In this document: positions 7,259-14,567 of the stretch, in pieces | Position numbering within the stretch: position 1 is the stretch's first letter | Layout of the letters: every line of letters starts with the position of its first letter | Assembly: GCA_019308625.1 (NCBI GenBank) | Contig: JAFDHU010000023.1 | Coordinates: 1-21,893 of the forward strand | From: Deltaproteobacteria bacterium | GTDB taxonomy: Bacteria; Desulfobacterota; Desulfobaccia; Desulfobaccales; 0-14-0-80-60-11 | Length of the DNA stretch: 21,893 bases | Direction: 5' to 3' | The notes under the pieces: generated by a model | Databases searched by the model: none | Told to the model about the DNA's origin: nothing | What the model saw: only the letters and a program-made list of their open reading frames with translations | Program-made: the position numbers and the translations under genes

Positions 7259-7443
7259 GCATTATCTGTCCTTCGTGTCAGACGGCGCGCCTGATCCTGA
7301 AAGCCTCCTGACAGGGGCTGGAGGTGCGCTGCCCGGGATGCGGCCGCGTCTATTCACCCGAGGAATTCCGGCACCTGGTGGGCCGGCGTCGCGGGGTTGT
7401 GTCCGACTTCCCCCAAGCCTGTGCCAGCAGCCCGGAAAAGTAA
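7255..7443 (+). pseudogene. Two-CxxC zinc-ribbon protein frame interrupted by in-frame TGA
   Basis: From ATG 7255 the frame reads MSIICPSCQTARLILKAS, then TGA at 7309-7311, then QGLEVRCPGCGRVYSPEEF and onward to TAA at 7441-7443 (62 sense positions plus stop). C5/C8 before the TGA and C26/C29 after it make the two halves of one zinc ribbon, so the whole frame was clearly one gene. It overlaps the stop of the preceding gene (ATGA), which supports real translation. The TGA is most simply a nonsense change (for example from TGG or CGA) or a base error. Selenocysteine read-through is possible in principle, since a GGGC/GCCC hairpin (7315-7318, 7331-7334) follows, but the position has no obvious catalytic role. 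Other genes here use TGA as a normal stop. Confidence 0.75.
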
Positions 7444-7528
7444 CTGTTTTTCAACTCTTGCAAAACAGCTTCAGAACAGTAAATTAAATATTTAGATTAC
7501 TCGAAGCATAAAACTGATTGATTTCTTG

Positions 7529-7585
7529 TCATTCTGAGGCCCCCAGGGGCCGGAGCATCTGGACCCTTCGCTGGCCTCAGAGTGA
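7529..7585. repeat. Inverted repeat resembling a dispersed intergenic element
   Basis: TCATTCTGAGGCC (7529-7541) matches the reverse complement of GGCCTCAGAGTGA (7573-7585) with one difference, and a GACCCTTCGCTGG segment lies before the right arm. Intergenic elements of the form GTCATTCTGAG...CTCAG-ATGAC are common in many environmental bacterial genomes; this looks like a degenerate copy. It sits in the 200-base AT-rich gap before rpoZ. Confidence 0.55.
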
Positions 7586-7648
7586 TAAATTAATTTTTGA
7601 GAAAAACCTTTACTCCTCAGGTTTTGGATTGGTCCGGAGGTTCACGGC

Positions 7649-7900
7649 ATGGCTCGCGTAACTATTGAAGACTGTCTTCAAAAGGTCCCCAACCGCTTCG
7701 CCCTGGTGCACATGGCGGCCAAACGGGTGCGCCAGTTCTACAAGGGCGCCCCGACCCTGGTCAAGGCCGACAACAAGGAAATCGTCATGGCCTTAAGAGA
7801 GATCGCCCAGGGCAAAGTGGTGCCCACCACCCCCCTGCCGGCATTGCCGGAGAAGATTCCTTCACAGGCTGAGACCCAGCAAAACCAGCAAATTCCATAG
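7649..7900 (+). CDS. rpoZ: RNA polymerase omega subunit
   Basis: The 83-residue product opens MARVTIEDCLQKVPNRFALVHMAAKRVRQ, and the N-terminal 60 residues match the omega fold that holds the beta' subunit during RNA polymerase assembly and, in many proteobacteria, part of a ppGpp site. NKEIVMALREIAQGKV is the typical second helix. The C-terminal 20 residues are proline- and glutamine-rich and probably unstructured. GGAGG lies eight bases before the ATG. It is followed after three bases by a TGS GTPase gene, so the two are one operon; gmk, the usual neighbour in other bacteria, is not adjacent. Confidence 0.93.
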   Translation: MARVTIEDCLQKVPNRFALVHMAAKRVRQFYKGAPTLVKADNKEIVMALREIAQGKVVPTTPLPALPEKIPSQAETQQNQQIP

Positions 7901-7903
7901 CTG

Positions 7904-8884
7904 ATGCCAGCCAACCTTCCTCCCCAGTATTTTGAGGTGGAAAAAAAATACCGGGCGGCCAAGTCCGTCAGCGAAAAGCTCCGGTGTCTGGAAGAGATGC
8001 TGGCCATCATGCCCAAGCACAAGGGCACGGACAAGCTGCGGGCCGACCTGCGCCGGCGTATGGCCCAGCTCCGGGACCTGGGCACCACCCGCAAGGGCCC
8101 CGGTCGCCGAGCCCCGGTCTATCTCATTGAAAAGGAAGGCAGCGGTCAGATCGCCCTTATCGGCCCTCCCAACACCGGCAAATCTTCGCTCTTGGCCGCC
8201 CTTACCAAGGCCAGCCCCCAAATCGCCGACTACCCCTACACCACCCGCCTGCCCCTGGCCGGCATGATGCTTTTTGAAAACGTGCAGGTTCAGTTGGTGG
8301 ACACCCCGCCTCTGGGGGACTATCTGGAGCCCTGGTTTCCCGACCTCCTGCGCCGGGCCGACGCTTGGGCCCTGGTGCTGGCCCCGCCCGGCGACCCTTT
8401 GGAGCAGCTTGATACCATCACCCGCATTCTCTCAACTTATCGCCTGGCCCCGGTGAGCCCCCAAAACCAGAATACCCCGGAAAATTTGACCCCTTACCGC
8501 ACCCTGGTGATTCTCAACCGGGCCGATCTCCTGCCAGATCCGGAGGAGCTGGACCTTTATCTGGAGCTTTTGCGGGAGCGCCTTCCCACTTTGGCTGTGT
8601 CCGCCGAACAACGTACCGGCCTGCCGGAGCTTAAGGCCGCCCTCTTTGACCTTTTGGGCAAGGTGCGGGTCTACACCCGGCCGCCGGGCAAGGCTGCCGA
8701 CTTCAAGTCCCCCTTTGTTATTCCCCGGAACACTACGGTGGCCGAGCTGGCCGACCTCATCCACCATGACTTGGGCCGCAAGTTCAAATTCGCCCGGGTC
8801 TGGGGCAAAAACACCTTTGACGGCCAGAGGGTGCAGCGGGACTATTTGCTCCAGGAAGGCGACGTGGTGGAAATCCATACCTGA
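7904..8884 (+). CDS. DRG/Obg-like GTPase with C-terminal TGS domain
   Basis: This 326-residue protein has an N-terminal charged helical region (10-58), a G1 loop GPPNTGKS (87-94), switch region with YPYTT (110-114), G3 DTPP (133-136), a G4 variant NRAD (205-208, usual NKxD) and a TGS domain at about 250-326 ending in GDVVEIHT. The layout is that of the Obg-related DRG branch of translation-associated GTPases, which are thought to bind ribosomes or RNA through the TGS domain; the exact role of the bacterial members is not settled. It begins three bases after rpoZ with no clear ribosome site of its own, suggesting coupled translation. It ends 36 bases from the convergent gene at 8921. Confidence 0.85.
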   Translation: MPANLPPQYFEVEKKYRAAKSVSEKLRCLEEMLAIMPKHKGTDKLRADLRRRMAQLRDLGTTRKGPGRRAPVYLIEKEGSGQIALIGPPNTGKSSLLAALTKASPQIADYPYTTRLPLAGMMLFENVQVQLVDTPPLGDYLEPWFPDLLRRADAWALVLAPPGDPLEQLDTITRILSTYRLAPVSPQNQNTPENLTPYRTLVILNRADLLPDPEELDLYLELLRERLPTLAVSAEQRTGLPELKAALFDLLGKVRVYTRPPGKAADFKSPFVIPRNTTVAELADLIHHDLGRKFKFARVWGKNTFDGQRVQRDYLLQEGDVVEIHT

Positions 8885-8920
8885 GGGGTGGAGCTCCCTT
8901 CCTCAATTTGTTTAAAAAAC

Positions 8921-9865
8921 CTATCCGGGCAGGATCCCTGCCCCGGCCCCGGCCCAGCAGAGCACCGGCCCCCAGTCTTCCTCCTCCTCTTCCTCGGCCC
9001 AGATTTCCAGCTCAAAAAGCCACTCCGGCTCCCCCGGCCAAGCCGGCAGCACGGTCTCCTCCAGGAAATTCTCCAACTCCTTGGCCCGGTTCTGCAGAGA
9101 GGAAAGCTCCCCGGACACCTCCAGACAGGCTTCCAGATGCCGGAGGAATCCCTCCCGCCAGGAAGGCCCCTCCTGGCCCCCCGCCTGCCAACACTCCTCC
9201 TCGCTGCGCACCCCCGGCAACTGCACCTTGACCGACTTGATGAGGCTCCAGTGGGGCCAGCCTTTGAGGGCGCCGAAGATGGCCCGGGAGGTGCGCCCCA
9301 ACAGCAGCGGCGCCCACTTGTCCTTAAGGTAGGGCGCCATCTCCCGGCGCCACAGCAGATACCGCAACCGAGCCAGCTCCGGGTCCATCATTTCCGTTAT
9401 CCCGGCGGGGCTGAAACCCGCGCCCTGGTCCCAGGGCTCGGGGGAGAGAATTTCTGCCAGCCACTGCTCCCCCCGGTCCACCTGAAGCATCCGGGCCTCC
9501 TCCTCGGCCTGCATTTTCTCCAACTGCCATGCCAGATTCCAGGCCTCCCGGCTGGGCAGCTCCACCCGGGGCTCCTCCCGGGGCAGGCCCTTGAGCTCCC
9601 GGATGATGTCCTCCACTTCCTCCCGGGACTCCAGAAAATCCTTGAAGGCCTTGCGCTGCAGCAGCTCCCCGGGGCGAAAATGCTGCAGCTCCTCGCCCGG
9701 CGCCTGGGCCTCCGGAGGCAGAGGCCGCCCTTTATAGGGCAGCGCCTGAGGCCAGCCGGATAGCACCCCCACCTTTAACTCCGCAAAGTAAAGAGGAAGC
9801 GTCCAAAATTCTTCACGCCAAGGCAATATCAGGGGAAAAGCCACCACCTGCCAGCAGGTATCCAT
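8921..9865 (-). CDS. Unknown acidic protein
   Basis: I do not recognise this 314-residue protein. It begins MDTCWQVVAFPLILPWREEFWTLP, has a central highly charged helical region (for example ESREEVEDIIRELKG and MQAEEEARMLQ) that may be coiled coil, and ends with a glutamate run (EEEEEE) before a short glycine/alanine tail. No signal peptide or membrane helix is evident, so it is probably cytoplasmic. The start at 9865 is chosen because AAGGAG lies six bases upstream; the open frame extends to 9991 but across the terminator of the tolC-like gene, so the longer version is unlikely. The terminator at 9979-10007 suggests a separate transcript or read-through from upstream. Confidence 0.7.
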   Translation of the reverse strand: MDTCWQVVAFPLILPWREEFWTLPLYFAELKVGVLSGWPQALPYKGRPLPPEAQAPGEELQHFRPGELLQRKAFKDFLESREEVEDIIRELKGLPREEPRVELPSREAWNLAWQLEKMQAEEEARMLQVDRGEQWLAEILSPEPWDQGAGFSPAGITEMMDPELARLRYLLWRREMAPYLKDKWAPLLLGRTSRAIFGALKGWPHWSLIKSVKVQLPGVRSEEECWQAGGQEGPSWREGFLRHLEACLEVSGELSSLQNRAKELENFLEETVLPAWPGEPEWLFELEIWAEEEEEEDWGPVLCWAGAGAGILPG

Positions 9866-9978
9866 GATGATCTCCTTGCAAAAACCTCTGTCCTCTTTTA
9901 GCTTAAAAAAATTTGCCGGGTCCTGCCACCAGGGAAATTCCCGGGGGACCTCAGCCTGAGGCCGCCACTTCCTTCGAT

Positions 9979-10007
9979 AAAAAAAGGGCAAGGATAAACC
10001 CTTGCCC
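9979..10007 (-). terminator. Rho-independent terminator of the TolC-family gene
   Basis: On the minus strand GGGCAAGG (10007-10000) pairs with CCTTGCCC (9993-9986) around a six-base loop and is followed by seven T (9985-9979). It lies about 30 bases after the stop of the gene at 10037. Confidence 0.85.
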
Positions 10008-10036
10008 CTTGGCTTGTCCCTCTCGCTGGCTATGGT

Positions 10037-11476
10037 CTACTTTTTCCCGCCTTTTTCCTTGACGGTCTCTTTTTTCGCCTTCTCCTGCAGGGACGCCAGC
10101 TTCAGGCGGTAGGCGCCGGTAACATTGTCCAGCTTGGCCAGAGCCAGATGGTAGTTGTACAGGGAAGACAGATAGTTACCCCGGGTTTCGCCGTATTCCC
10201 GGATGGCCCGGAACACTTCATCCATAGTCCCCAGGCCCATGTCAAAGTTGCTGAACGCCGTGATCACCCAGCGCCGGGCATTGATGTAGGCCTTTTCATT
10301 GCCTCTCACGCCCTCATAATATTCCCGCACCTTGCCGTAGGCTTCGGCCACCTGGATGGGAATGCCCATCAGGGCTGTTTTCTCGGTGTGCTTCAGCTTG
10401 GCCAGCTCCGCCTGGGCCTGCCTGATCTTGGCCTTGGTGATGCCGAAATCCCAGTTCCATTTCATCCCCACAAAGGGCATGGCCCCCCGCTCGTTGAAGA
10501 AATCCTGCAGGGCCGGGTCCCTGAGAGGACCTTTTACTGTGGACCGTCCGGGCGCCCCGGCCAGCACCGCGTGCACGGCGAAAAAGAAAGAGGGCAGACG
10601 CTCCGCTTTGGCGGCCCTCACCAGCAACTCCCGGGCGGCCAGACCTTCCTTAAGCTGCTGCATTTCCGGCCGCAACTCAAAGGCCTGCCGGATGTAATAC
10701 TCCAGATCCCCCCTGGGCGGCTGGGGCTCGGGCAGCTCCAGAGGCAGGCGGAAATCCTGGTCCGGCGGATACCCGGTCATCTTTTTCAGGGCCAGATAGG
10801 CCACCTTGGACCCCTCTTCCGCCTTGGCAGCAAACTCCTTCAGAGAGCCTTCATACACTGCCAGCCGGTAGCGGTCAGTCTCCTTGACGTTGGGGGAGCC
10901 GATGGCCAGCAGGCGCTCAATGCGCTCCCGGGCGTCGCTCAGGTAGGAGCGGGCTTCTTTTACCGCATCCTTCCCTTGGTCGGCCAGGATAAAACCATAG
11001 TAGGCCTCGGAGACCCGCAGCATCACCTGCCCGCGTTTGGCCTCCACCCCGGCCTCTTTGACCTTGACATACTTCTGAACCGCCCGGTCCCGATAGGCAA
11101 TCTTCCCAAAGGTATAAAGCGGCTGGATGATTAGGGCATCCAGGCGCCCGAACACATTCACCCCGTGGATACGGTTTTTGGGATCCGGGAAAAAGATGTG
11201 GCCATCTTTGATGTAAGGCTCCCGGGCATTGGGCACCACACTGGCAATGGTGGTGGTTTCAATGCGGGGAAAATAATAGCCTCGGACCTCATTGCGCTTC
11301 TGACGGGCCACTTCCACTTCATCCAGGCTGGCCTTGACCTCCGGGCTGAACTTCAAGGCCATGAGAATCAACTGGTCCAGATTAAGAACCGGCTTCTCCT
11401 GCGCCCGGGCCCCGCTCAGGTTCAGGAGCAGGGCCAGCGCCGCCAACACTCCCAAAGTGCGTTTCCCCCAAATCAT
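10037..11476 (-). CDS. TolC-family outer-membrane efflux protein
   Basis: The 479-residue precursor has a signal peptide (1-25, cleaved after AQA-like ARAQ) and two TolC-type halves of long helices: LDQLILMALKFSPEVKASLDEVEVARQKRNEVRG-like start in the first half, with ALELRPE-like FELRPEMQQLKEGLAARELLVRAAK in the second. Proteins of this family form a trimeric tunnel through the outer membrane and periplasm for ABC, RND or MFS exporters. No membrane-fusion or pump gene is next to it, so the partner is unknown; the closest export genes are the Gld-like ABC cluster from 13636 on the other strand. The C-terminal 40 residues are lysine-rich. AAGGAG precedes the ATG and a strong terminator follows. 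Confidence 0.88.
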   Translation of the reverse strand: MIWGKRTLGVLAALALLLNLSGARAQEKPVLNLDQLILMALKFSPEVKASLDEVEVARQKRNEVRGYYFPRIETTTIASVVPNAREPYIKDGHIFFPDPKNRIHGVNVFGRLDALIIQPLYTFGKIAYRDRAVQKYVKVKEAGVEAKRGQVMLRVSEAYYGFILADQGKDAVKEARSYLSDARERIERLLAIGSPNVKETDRYRLAVYEGSLKEFAAKAEEGSKVAYLALKKMTGYPPDQDFRLPLELPEPQPPRGDLEYYIRQAFELRPEMQQLKEGLAARELLVRAAKAERLPSFFFAVHAVLAGAPGRSTVKGPLRDPALQDFFNERGAMPFVGMKWNWDFGITKAKIRQAQAELAKLKHTEKTALMGIPIQVAEAYGKVREYYEGVRGNEKAYINARRWVITAFSNFDMGLGTMDEVFRAIREYGETRGNYLSSLYNYHLALAKLDNVTGAYRLKLASLQEKAKKETVKEKGGKK

Positions 11477-11547
11477 CTCTTCTCCTTTCAGGAAAAGTCA
11501 GGCAACCTCTCTAACTTAACTTTACTGCCCCCAAAAGTAATGCTGCT

Positions 11548-11576
11548 ATGGTAAAATTTATTTGAAAGCAAGGCAA
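11548..11576 (-). promoter_or_regulatory. Weak candidate promoter of the TolC-family gene
   Basis: On the minus strand TTGCCT (11571-11576) and TACCAT (11548-11553) are 17 bases apart, each 4 of 6 to consensus. The AT-rich gap 11477-11711 lies between divergent genes and should carry promoters for both; on the plus strand I see only a hairpin, GATTGC (11619-11624) with GCAATC (11634-11639). Confidence 0.28.
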
Positions 11577-11711
11577 GCCAATTTAATTTTTCTAAAGTTT
11601 TGTCGTAAAGTAGAAGAAGATTGCATAAAGGGGGCAATCTCGGGGGGTGCCTAAGCCCGCCCGCCTCCCCCGGCGAAGGGGCTCCCTGCACAACTTCCTC
11701 AGGTGGTGGTC

Positions 11712-12689
11712 ATGACCCGTATTCTGGTTACCGGCGGGGCCGGCTTCATCGGCTCCCACGTGGCCGATGCCTTGGTGGCGGCTGGCCACGAAGTGGCAGT
11801 GGTGGACAATCTCAGCACTGGCCGGCGGGAATTTGTCCCCCCGGCGGCCTCTTTCTTTCCTTATGACATCAAGTCTCCGGAAACCTTCCGCCTCATTGTG
11901 GACTGGCGCCCCCGGGTAATCATCCACCATGCCGCCCAGATGAGCGTGCGCCTGTCCGTGGAGGACCCGGTGTTTGACGCCCGGGAAAACATTCTCGGCT
12001 CCCTGAACCTGTTCCAGGCCGCGGTCCAGGCCGGAGTGGAAAGGATAATCTTCGCCTCTACCGGCGGGGCTATTTACGGCGATCAGGCCCCGGTACCGGC
12101 CGCGGAGGCCGATCGGCCCCTGCCCGAATGCCCTTACGGGGTGGCCAAGCTGGCCATTGAACACTACCTTCACTTCTACCATCGGGAGTTCGGCATCATT
12201 CCTGTCTCCCTGCGTTACGCCAACGTCTACGGCCCCCGGCAAAACGGCTTGGGCGAAGCCGGGGTGGTGGCCATTTTCATTGAAAGGTTCCTGGCCGGCC
12301 AGCAGCCCGTCATCAATGGCGACGGCCGCCAGACTCGGGATTTCGTTTTTGTCCGGGACGTGGTGGCCGCCAACCTCCTGGCCCTGAATTATCCTGAGCC
12401 CGGTATCTTCAACATCGGCACCGGGCTGGAAACCGATATCCTCAGCATTTACCTCAAGCTCCAACACCTCACCGGCTCTCCTCTGGCGCCGGTGCACGGC
12501 CCGGCCAAACCCGGGGAACAGCGCCGCAGCGCCCTGAAAGCCGAGCTGGCCCGGGAAAAGCTGGGCTGGAGTCCTCGGGTAGCCGAGCTGGCCCGGGAAA
12601 AGCTGGGCTGGAGTCCTCGGGTTTCCCTGGATGAAGGCCTCTCCCAGACCGTAGCCGCTTTCCGGCAAAACCAGGGCCGGACCGGCTAA
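11712..12689 (+). CDS. NAD-dependent sugar-nucleotide epimerase (GalE/WcaG-like)
   Basis: This 325-residue extended short-chain dehydrogenase has the NAD motif GGAGFIG (8-14), the serine/threonine site FASTGGAIYG (114-123) and the catalytic Y142-xxx-K146 pair in PYGVAK. LRYANVYGPRQ and DFVFVRDVV are typical of UDP-glucose 4-epimerase-like enzymes that make precursors for surface polysaccharide; the exact sugar is not determined. The ATG at 11712 is chosen over two in-frame GTG codons at 11703 and 11706 because MTRILVTGGAGFIG is the normal N-terminus. Residues 277-290 (AELAREKLGWSPRV) are repeated exactly as 291-304; homologues normally have this LGWxP segment once. No other sugar gene is near. 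Confidence 0.9.
   Translation: MTRILVTGGAGFIGSHVADALVAAGHEVAVVDNLSTGRREFVPPAASFFPYDIKSPETFRLIVDWRPRVIIHHAAQMSVRLSVEDPVFDARENILGSLNLFQAAVQAGVERIIFASTGGAIYGDQAPVPAAEADRPLPECPYGVAKLAIEHYLHFYHREFGIIPVSLRYANVYGPRQNGLGEAGVVAIFIERFLAGQQPVINGDGRQTRDFVFVRDVVAANLLALNYPEPGIFNIGTGLETDILSIYLKLQHLTGSPLAPVHGPAKPGEQRRSALKAELAREKLGWSPRVAELAREKLGWSPRVSLDEGLSQTVAAFRQNQGRTG
12539..12622 (+). repeat. Exact 42-bp tandem duplication inside the epimerase gene
   Basis: Bases 12539-12580 are identical to 12581-12622. The unit is 14 codons, so the frame is kept and the protein gains a second AELAREKLGWSPRV. No base difference between copies is seen, which implies a recent event or an assembly artefact. Confidence 0.95.
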
Positions 12690-12763
12690 GAGATTGTTCT
12701 CACCCGGAGAAGGGGATTAGAAGGCCCCCTTTGGGAATTTGAAGAGTTGGCCGGCATAGTTTT

Positions 12764-12784
12764 GCGGTTCTGGACAAGAACTGC
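12764..12784 (+). terminator. Weak hairpin after the epimerase gene
   Basis: GCGGTTCT (12764-12771) pairs with AGAACTGC (12777-12784), one wobble, loop of five. A T-rich stretch follows only after 24 bases (CCCCCTTTTATTT around 12805-12816, itself after a 4-bp GGCG/CGCC stem). Termination here is possible but not clear. Confidence 0.3.
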
Positions 12785-12902
12785 CTAAGGCGCTCTCCCT
12801 GACGCCCCCTTTTATTTGCTGTCCTGGTGGCTCAATTTATTCCTTGCCAACCTTGGGCCGCCCCTCTAGAATGGCCCCAAATTTACCCGGTCAAATGATG
12901 AC

Positions 12903-13433
12903 ATGTCCAGAAAAGGTCTGATTGGCTTGGCCCTGGGTGTGGGTCTGGTCGTCTTTCTGGTAATGCTTTACCTGTTTTACCCGACCAAGCCTCCGGTGGA
13001 GGTGCCGGTCAAACCCGCCCCGCTGGCGGAAGCTCTTCCCCGGCCGGTGCCGGAAATTCCAGAGAAGCCCCCGCCGCCGTCGCCGGAGGCCCCTCCTCCT
13101 GCGCCGCCCCCGCCGGTGGCTCCGCCTCCCCCGGAAGTCGTGCCTCCGGCACCACCGCCTGTGGAGAAACCGCCGCCAAAGCCCAAAGAGTACTTTGGTC
13201 TCCAGGTGGGGCGCTATCGCACCTACAGGGAAGCCGCCCGGGTGACGGAAAAGCTGAAAAAGCAGGGGATTCCGGCCTTTATCCGCCATGAGGGCGGAAA
13301 GCCGAAGCCCTATATCCTGTGGGCCGGACCCTTCAAAACCCGGGAGGAAAGCCTGGAGGCTCAGACCCATATCAAAGAGAAGCTCCAGGTCGCCCCTGAA
13401 CCGGAAAAACTGGAGATTCCGGTGCCCAAATAA
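12903..13433 (+). CDS. SPOR-domain membrane protein
   Basis: The 176-residue protein has an N-terminal membrane helix (about 6-26), a long proline-rich linker (28-95) and a C-terminal SPOR domain (97-165: EYFGLQVGRYRTYREAARVTEKLKK-type start and YILWAGPF). SPOR domains bind denuded glycan strands at the division septum, as in FtsN and DedD, and a single helix plus extended linker is the usual layout. The protein should be anchored in the inner membrane with the domain in the periplasm. The ATG at 12903 has no strong ribosome site. A terminator-like hairpin follows at 13492. The proline-rich linker makes a long antisense reading frame that I regard as a shadow. Confidence 0.85.
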   Translation: MSRKGLIGLALGVGLVVFLVMLYLFYPTKPPVEVPVKPAPLAEALPRPVPEIPEKPPPPSPEAPPPAPPPPVAPPPPEVVPPAPPPVEKPPPKPKEYFGLQVGRYRTYREAARVTEKLKKQGIPAFIRHEGGKPKPYILWAGPFKTREESLEAQTHIKEKLQVAPEPEKLEIPVPK

Positions 13434-13491
13434 AACCGGCCAGCAGGAAAAAGGCTCTGGCTCGCTGCCATTACTGTAAAACCCGGCTTTC

Positions 13492-13530
13492 CCGGGGCAC
13501 CTCAGGAATGCCTGGGAGTCCCGGTTTGTC
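13492..13530 (+). terminator. Terminator-like hairpin after the SPOR gene
   Basis: CCGGG (13492-13496) pairs with CCCGG (13520-13524), and the inner bases (ACCTCAGG with CCTGGGAGT, one bulge) extend the stem around AATG. TTTGTC follows, a short T-tract. Confidence 0.45.
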
Positions 13531-13560
13531 AACCTTTCCCCGGCCTCTGTGCCAAACATC

Positions 13561-13588
13561 TTGCCAGCGGCGCAAGAGCAGTTAAAAT
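13561..13588 (+). promoter_or_regulatory. Likely promoter of the Gld-like ABC operon
   Basis: TTGCCA (13561-13566, 5 of 6) and TAAAAT (13583-13588, 5 of 6) are 16 bases apart. The predicted start near 13595 gives a leader of about 40 bases before the ATPase gene at 13636. Confidence 0.5.
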
Positions 13589-13635
13589 TACATTTTGGTT
13601 TTCCCCGGAAAATTGTTTTTGACTGCGGCCCAGCC

Positions 13636-14562
13636 ATGATTGAAGTTCAGGACCTGACCAAATATTACGGCGCCACCCTGGCCGTCAACCGCATCAGCTT
13701 CCACGTTGCCAGGGGCGAGATCGTGGGGTTTCTGGGACCTAATGGTGCAGGGAAAACCACCACCCTGAAAATCCTGGCCGGTTTTCTTTCCCCCACCACC
13801 GGCACCGCCCGCATCAACGGCTACGACTGCTTTACGGAATCCCTCAAGACCCGCCGTTCCCTGGGCTATCTCCCGGAAACCGTGCCCCTTTATCCCGACT
13901 TGACTGTGACTCAGTTCCTCCAGTTCGCAGCCCGGGCCAAAGGGGTGGACGGGCGCCGGGCCAAAACCGAAATTGACCGGGCTATTGCCGACTGCGGCCT
14001 TAAGGAGGTGCGCCAGGTCCTCATCGGCTCCCTTTCCAAGGGTTACCGCCAGCGGGTGGGCCTGGCCCAGGCCCTGCTCAACCGGCCCCCGCTGCTGATT
14101 CTGGATGAGCCCACCATCGGCCTGGACCCCTCCCAGATCGTGGAAATCCGCCAGTTGATCAAAGAGCTGGCCGGGGAGCACACCGTCATCCTGAGCACCC
14201 ATATTCTGCCGGAGGTGAGCCAGCTCTGCCAGCGGGTCATTATTATCAACCGGGGCCAGATCGTGGCCTCCGACACCCCCGACAATCTCTCCCGCCAACT
14301 GGGCGGCGGCTCGCGTATCAGCCTGCTGGTCAAAGGCCCCCCGGCCGAGATCCTCGCCGGCCTCCGGACCCTGGCGGGAGTCCGGGAAGCCGCAGCCGTG
14401 GGCGAAAACCGCTACCTGGTGCACACCCAGAACGGCGACGACCTGCGCCCCCAACTGGCCCGCCTGGTGGTGGAGCGGGGCTGGGAGCTCCTGGAGCTCA
14501 AATCCCAGGAATTCACCCTGGAAGAGGTGTTTCTTAATCTGGTAACCGAGGAAGAGGCCTAA
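13636..14562 (+). CDS. ABC transporter ATP-binding protein, GldA-like
   Basis: This 308-residue ATPase has Walker A GPNGAGKTT (34-42), signature LSKGYRQRVG (133-142), Walker B LLILDEPTIGLDP (153-165) and the switch histidine H189 in LSTHI. Residues after about 230 form an accessory domain seen in ABC-2 exporters of the GldA/NatA/CcmA type. It powers the permease encoded five bases downstream. I start at ATG 13636, where the family sequence MIEVQDLTKYYG begins; the frame open from 13549 has no homology. No obvious Shine-Dalgarno is visible. First gene of a likely four-gene operon. Confidence 0.92.
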   Translation: MIEVQDLTKYYGATLAVNRISFHVARGEIVGFLGPNGAGKTTTLKILAGFLSPTTGTARINGYDCFTESLKTRRSLGYLPETVPLYPDLTVTQFLQFAARAKGVDGRRAKTEIDRAIADCGLKEVRQVLIGSLSKGYRQRVGLAQALLNRPPLLILDEPTIGLDPSQIVEIRQLIKELAGEHTVILSTHILPEVSQLCQRVIIINRGQIVASDTPDNLSRQLGGGSRISLLVKGPPAEILAGLRTLAGVREAAAVGENRYLVHTQNGDDLRPQLARLVVERGWELLELKSQEFTLEEVFLNLVTEEEA

Positions 14563-14567
14563 AAATC

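Noticed and set aside
8888..9763. Plus-strand frame of 291 residues rich in leucine and proline
   Set aside because: Opposite the minus-strand gene at 8921-9865, which has a proper ribosome site; composition is not protein-like.
10148..11134. 328-residue plus-strand frame opposite the TolC-family gene
   Set aside because: It lies wholly inside the TolC-family gene, which has signal peptide, ribosome site and terminator; the plus frame is a GC-driven shadow.
12539..12622. Tandem repeat as a CRISPR array
   Set aside because: Only two directly adjacent copies with no spacers, inside a coding frame.
11592..12668. 358-residue minus-strand frame with a repeated peptide
   Set aside because: The repeat is only the 42-bp duplication read backwards; the epimerase on the plus strand is the real gene.
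13028..13180. CCG-rich low-complexity tract as a simple-sequence repeat element
   Set aside because: It encodes the proline-rich linker of the SPOR protein and has no exact periodicity.
12891..13637. Minus-strand 248-residue frame rich in arginine and glycine
   Set aside because: Its odd composition is the antisense of the proline-rich linker of the SPOR protein.
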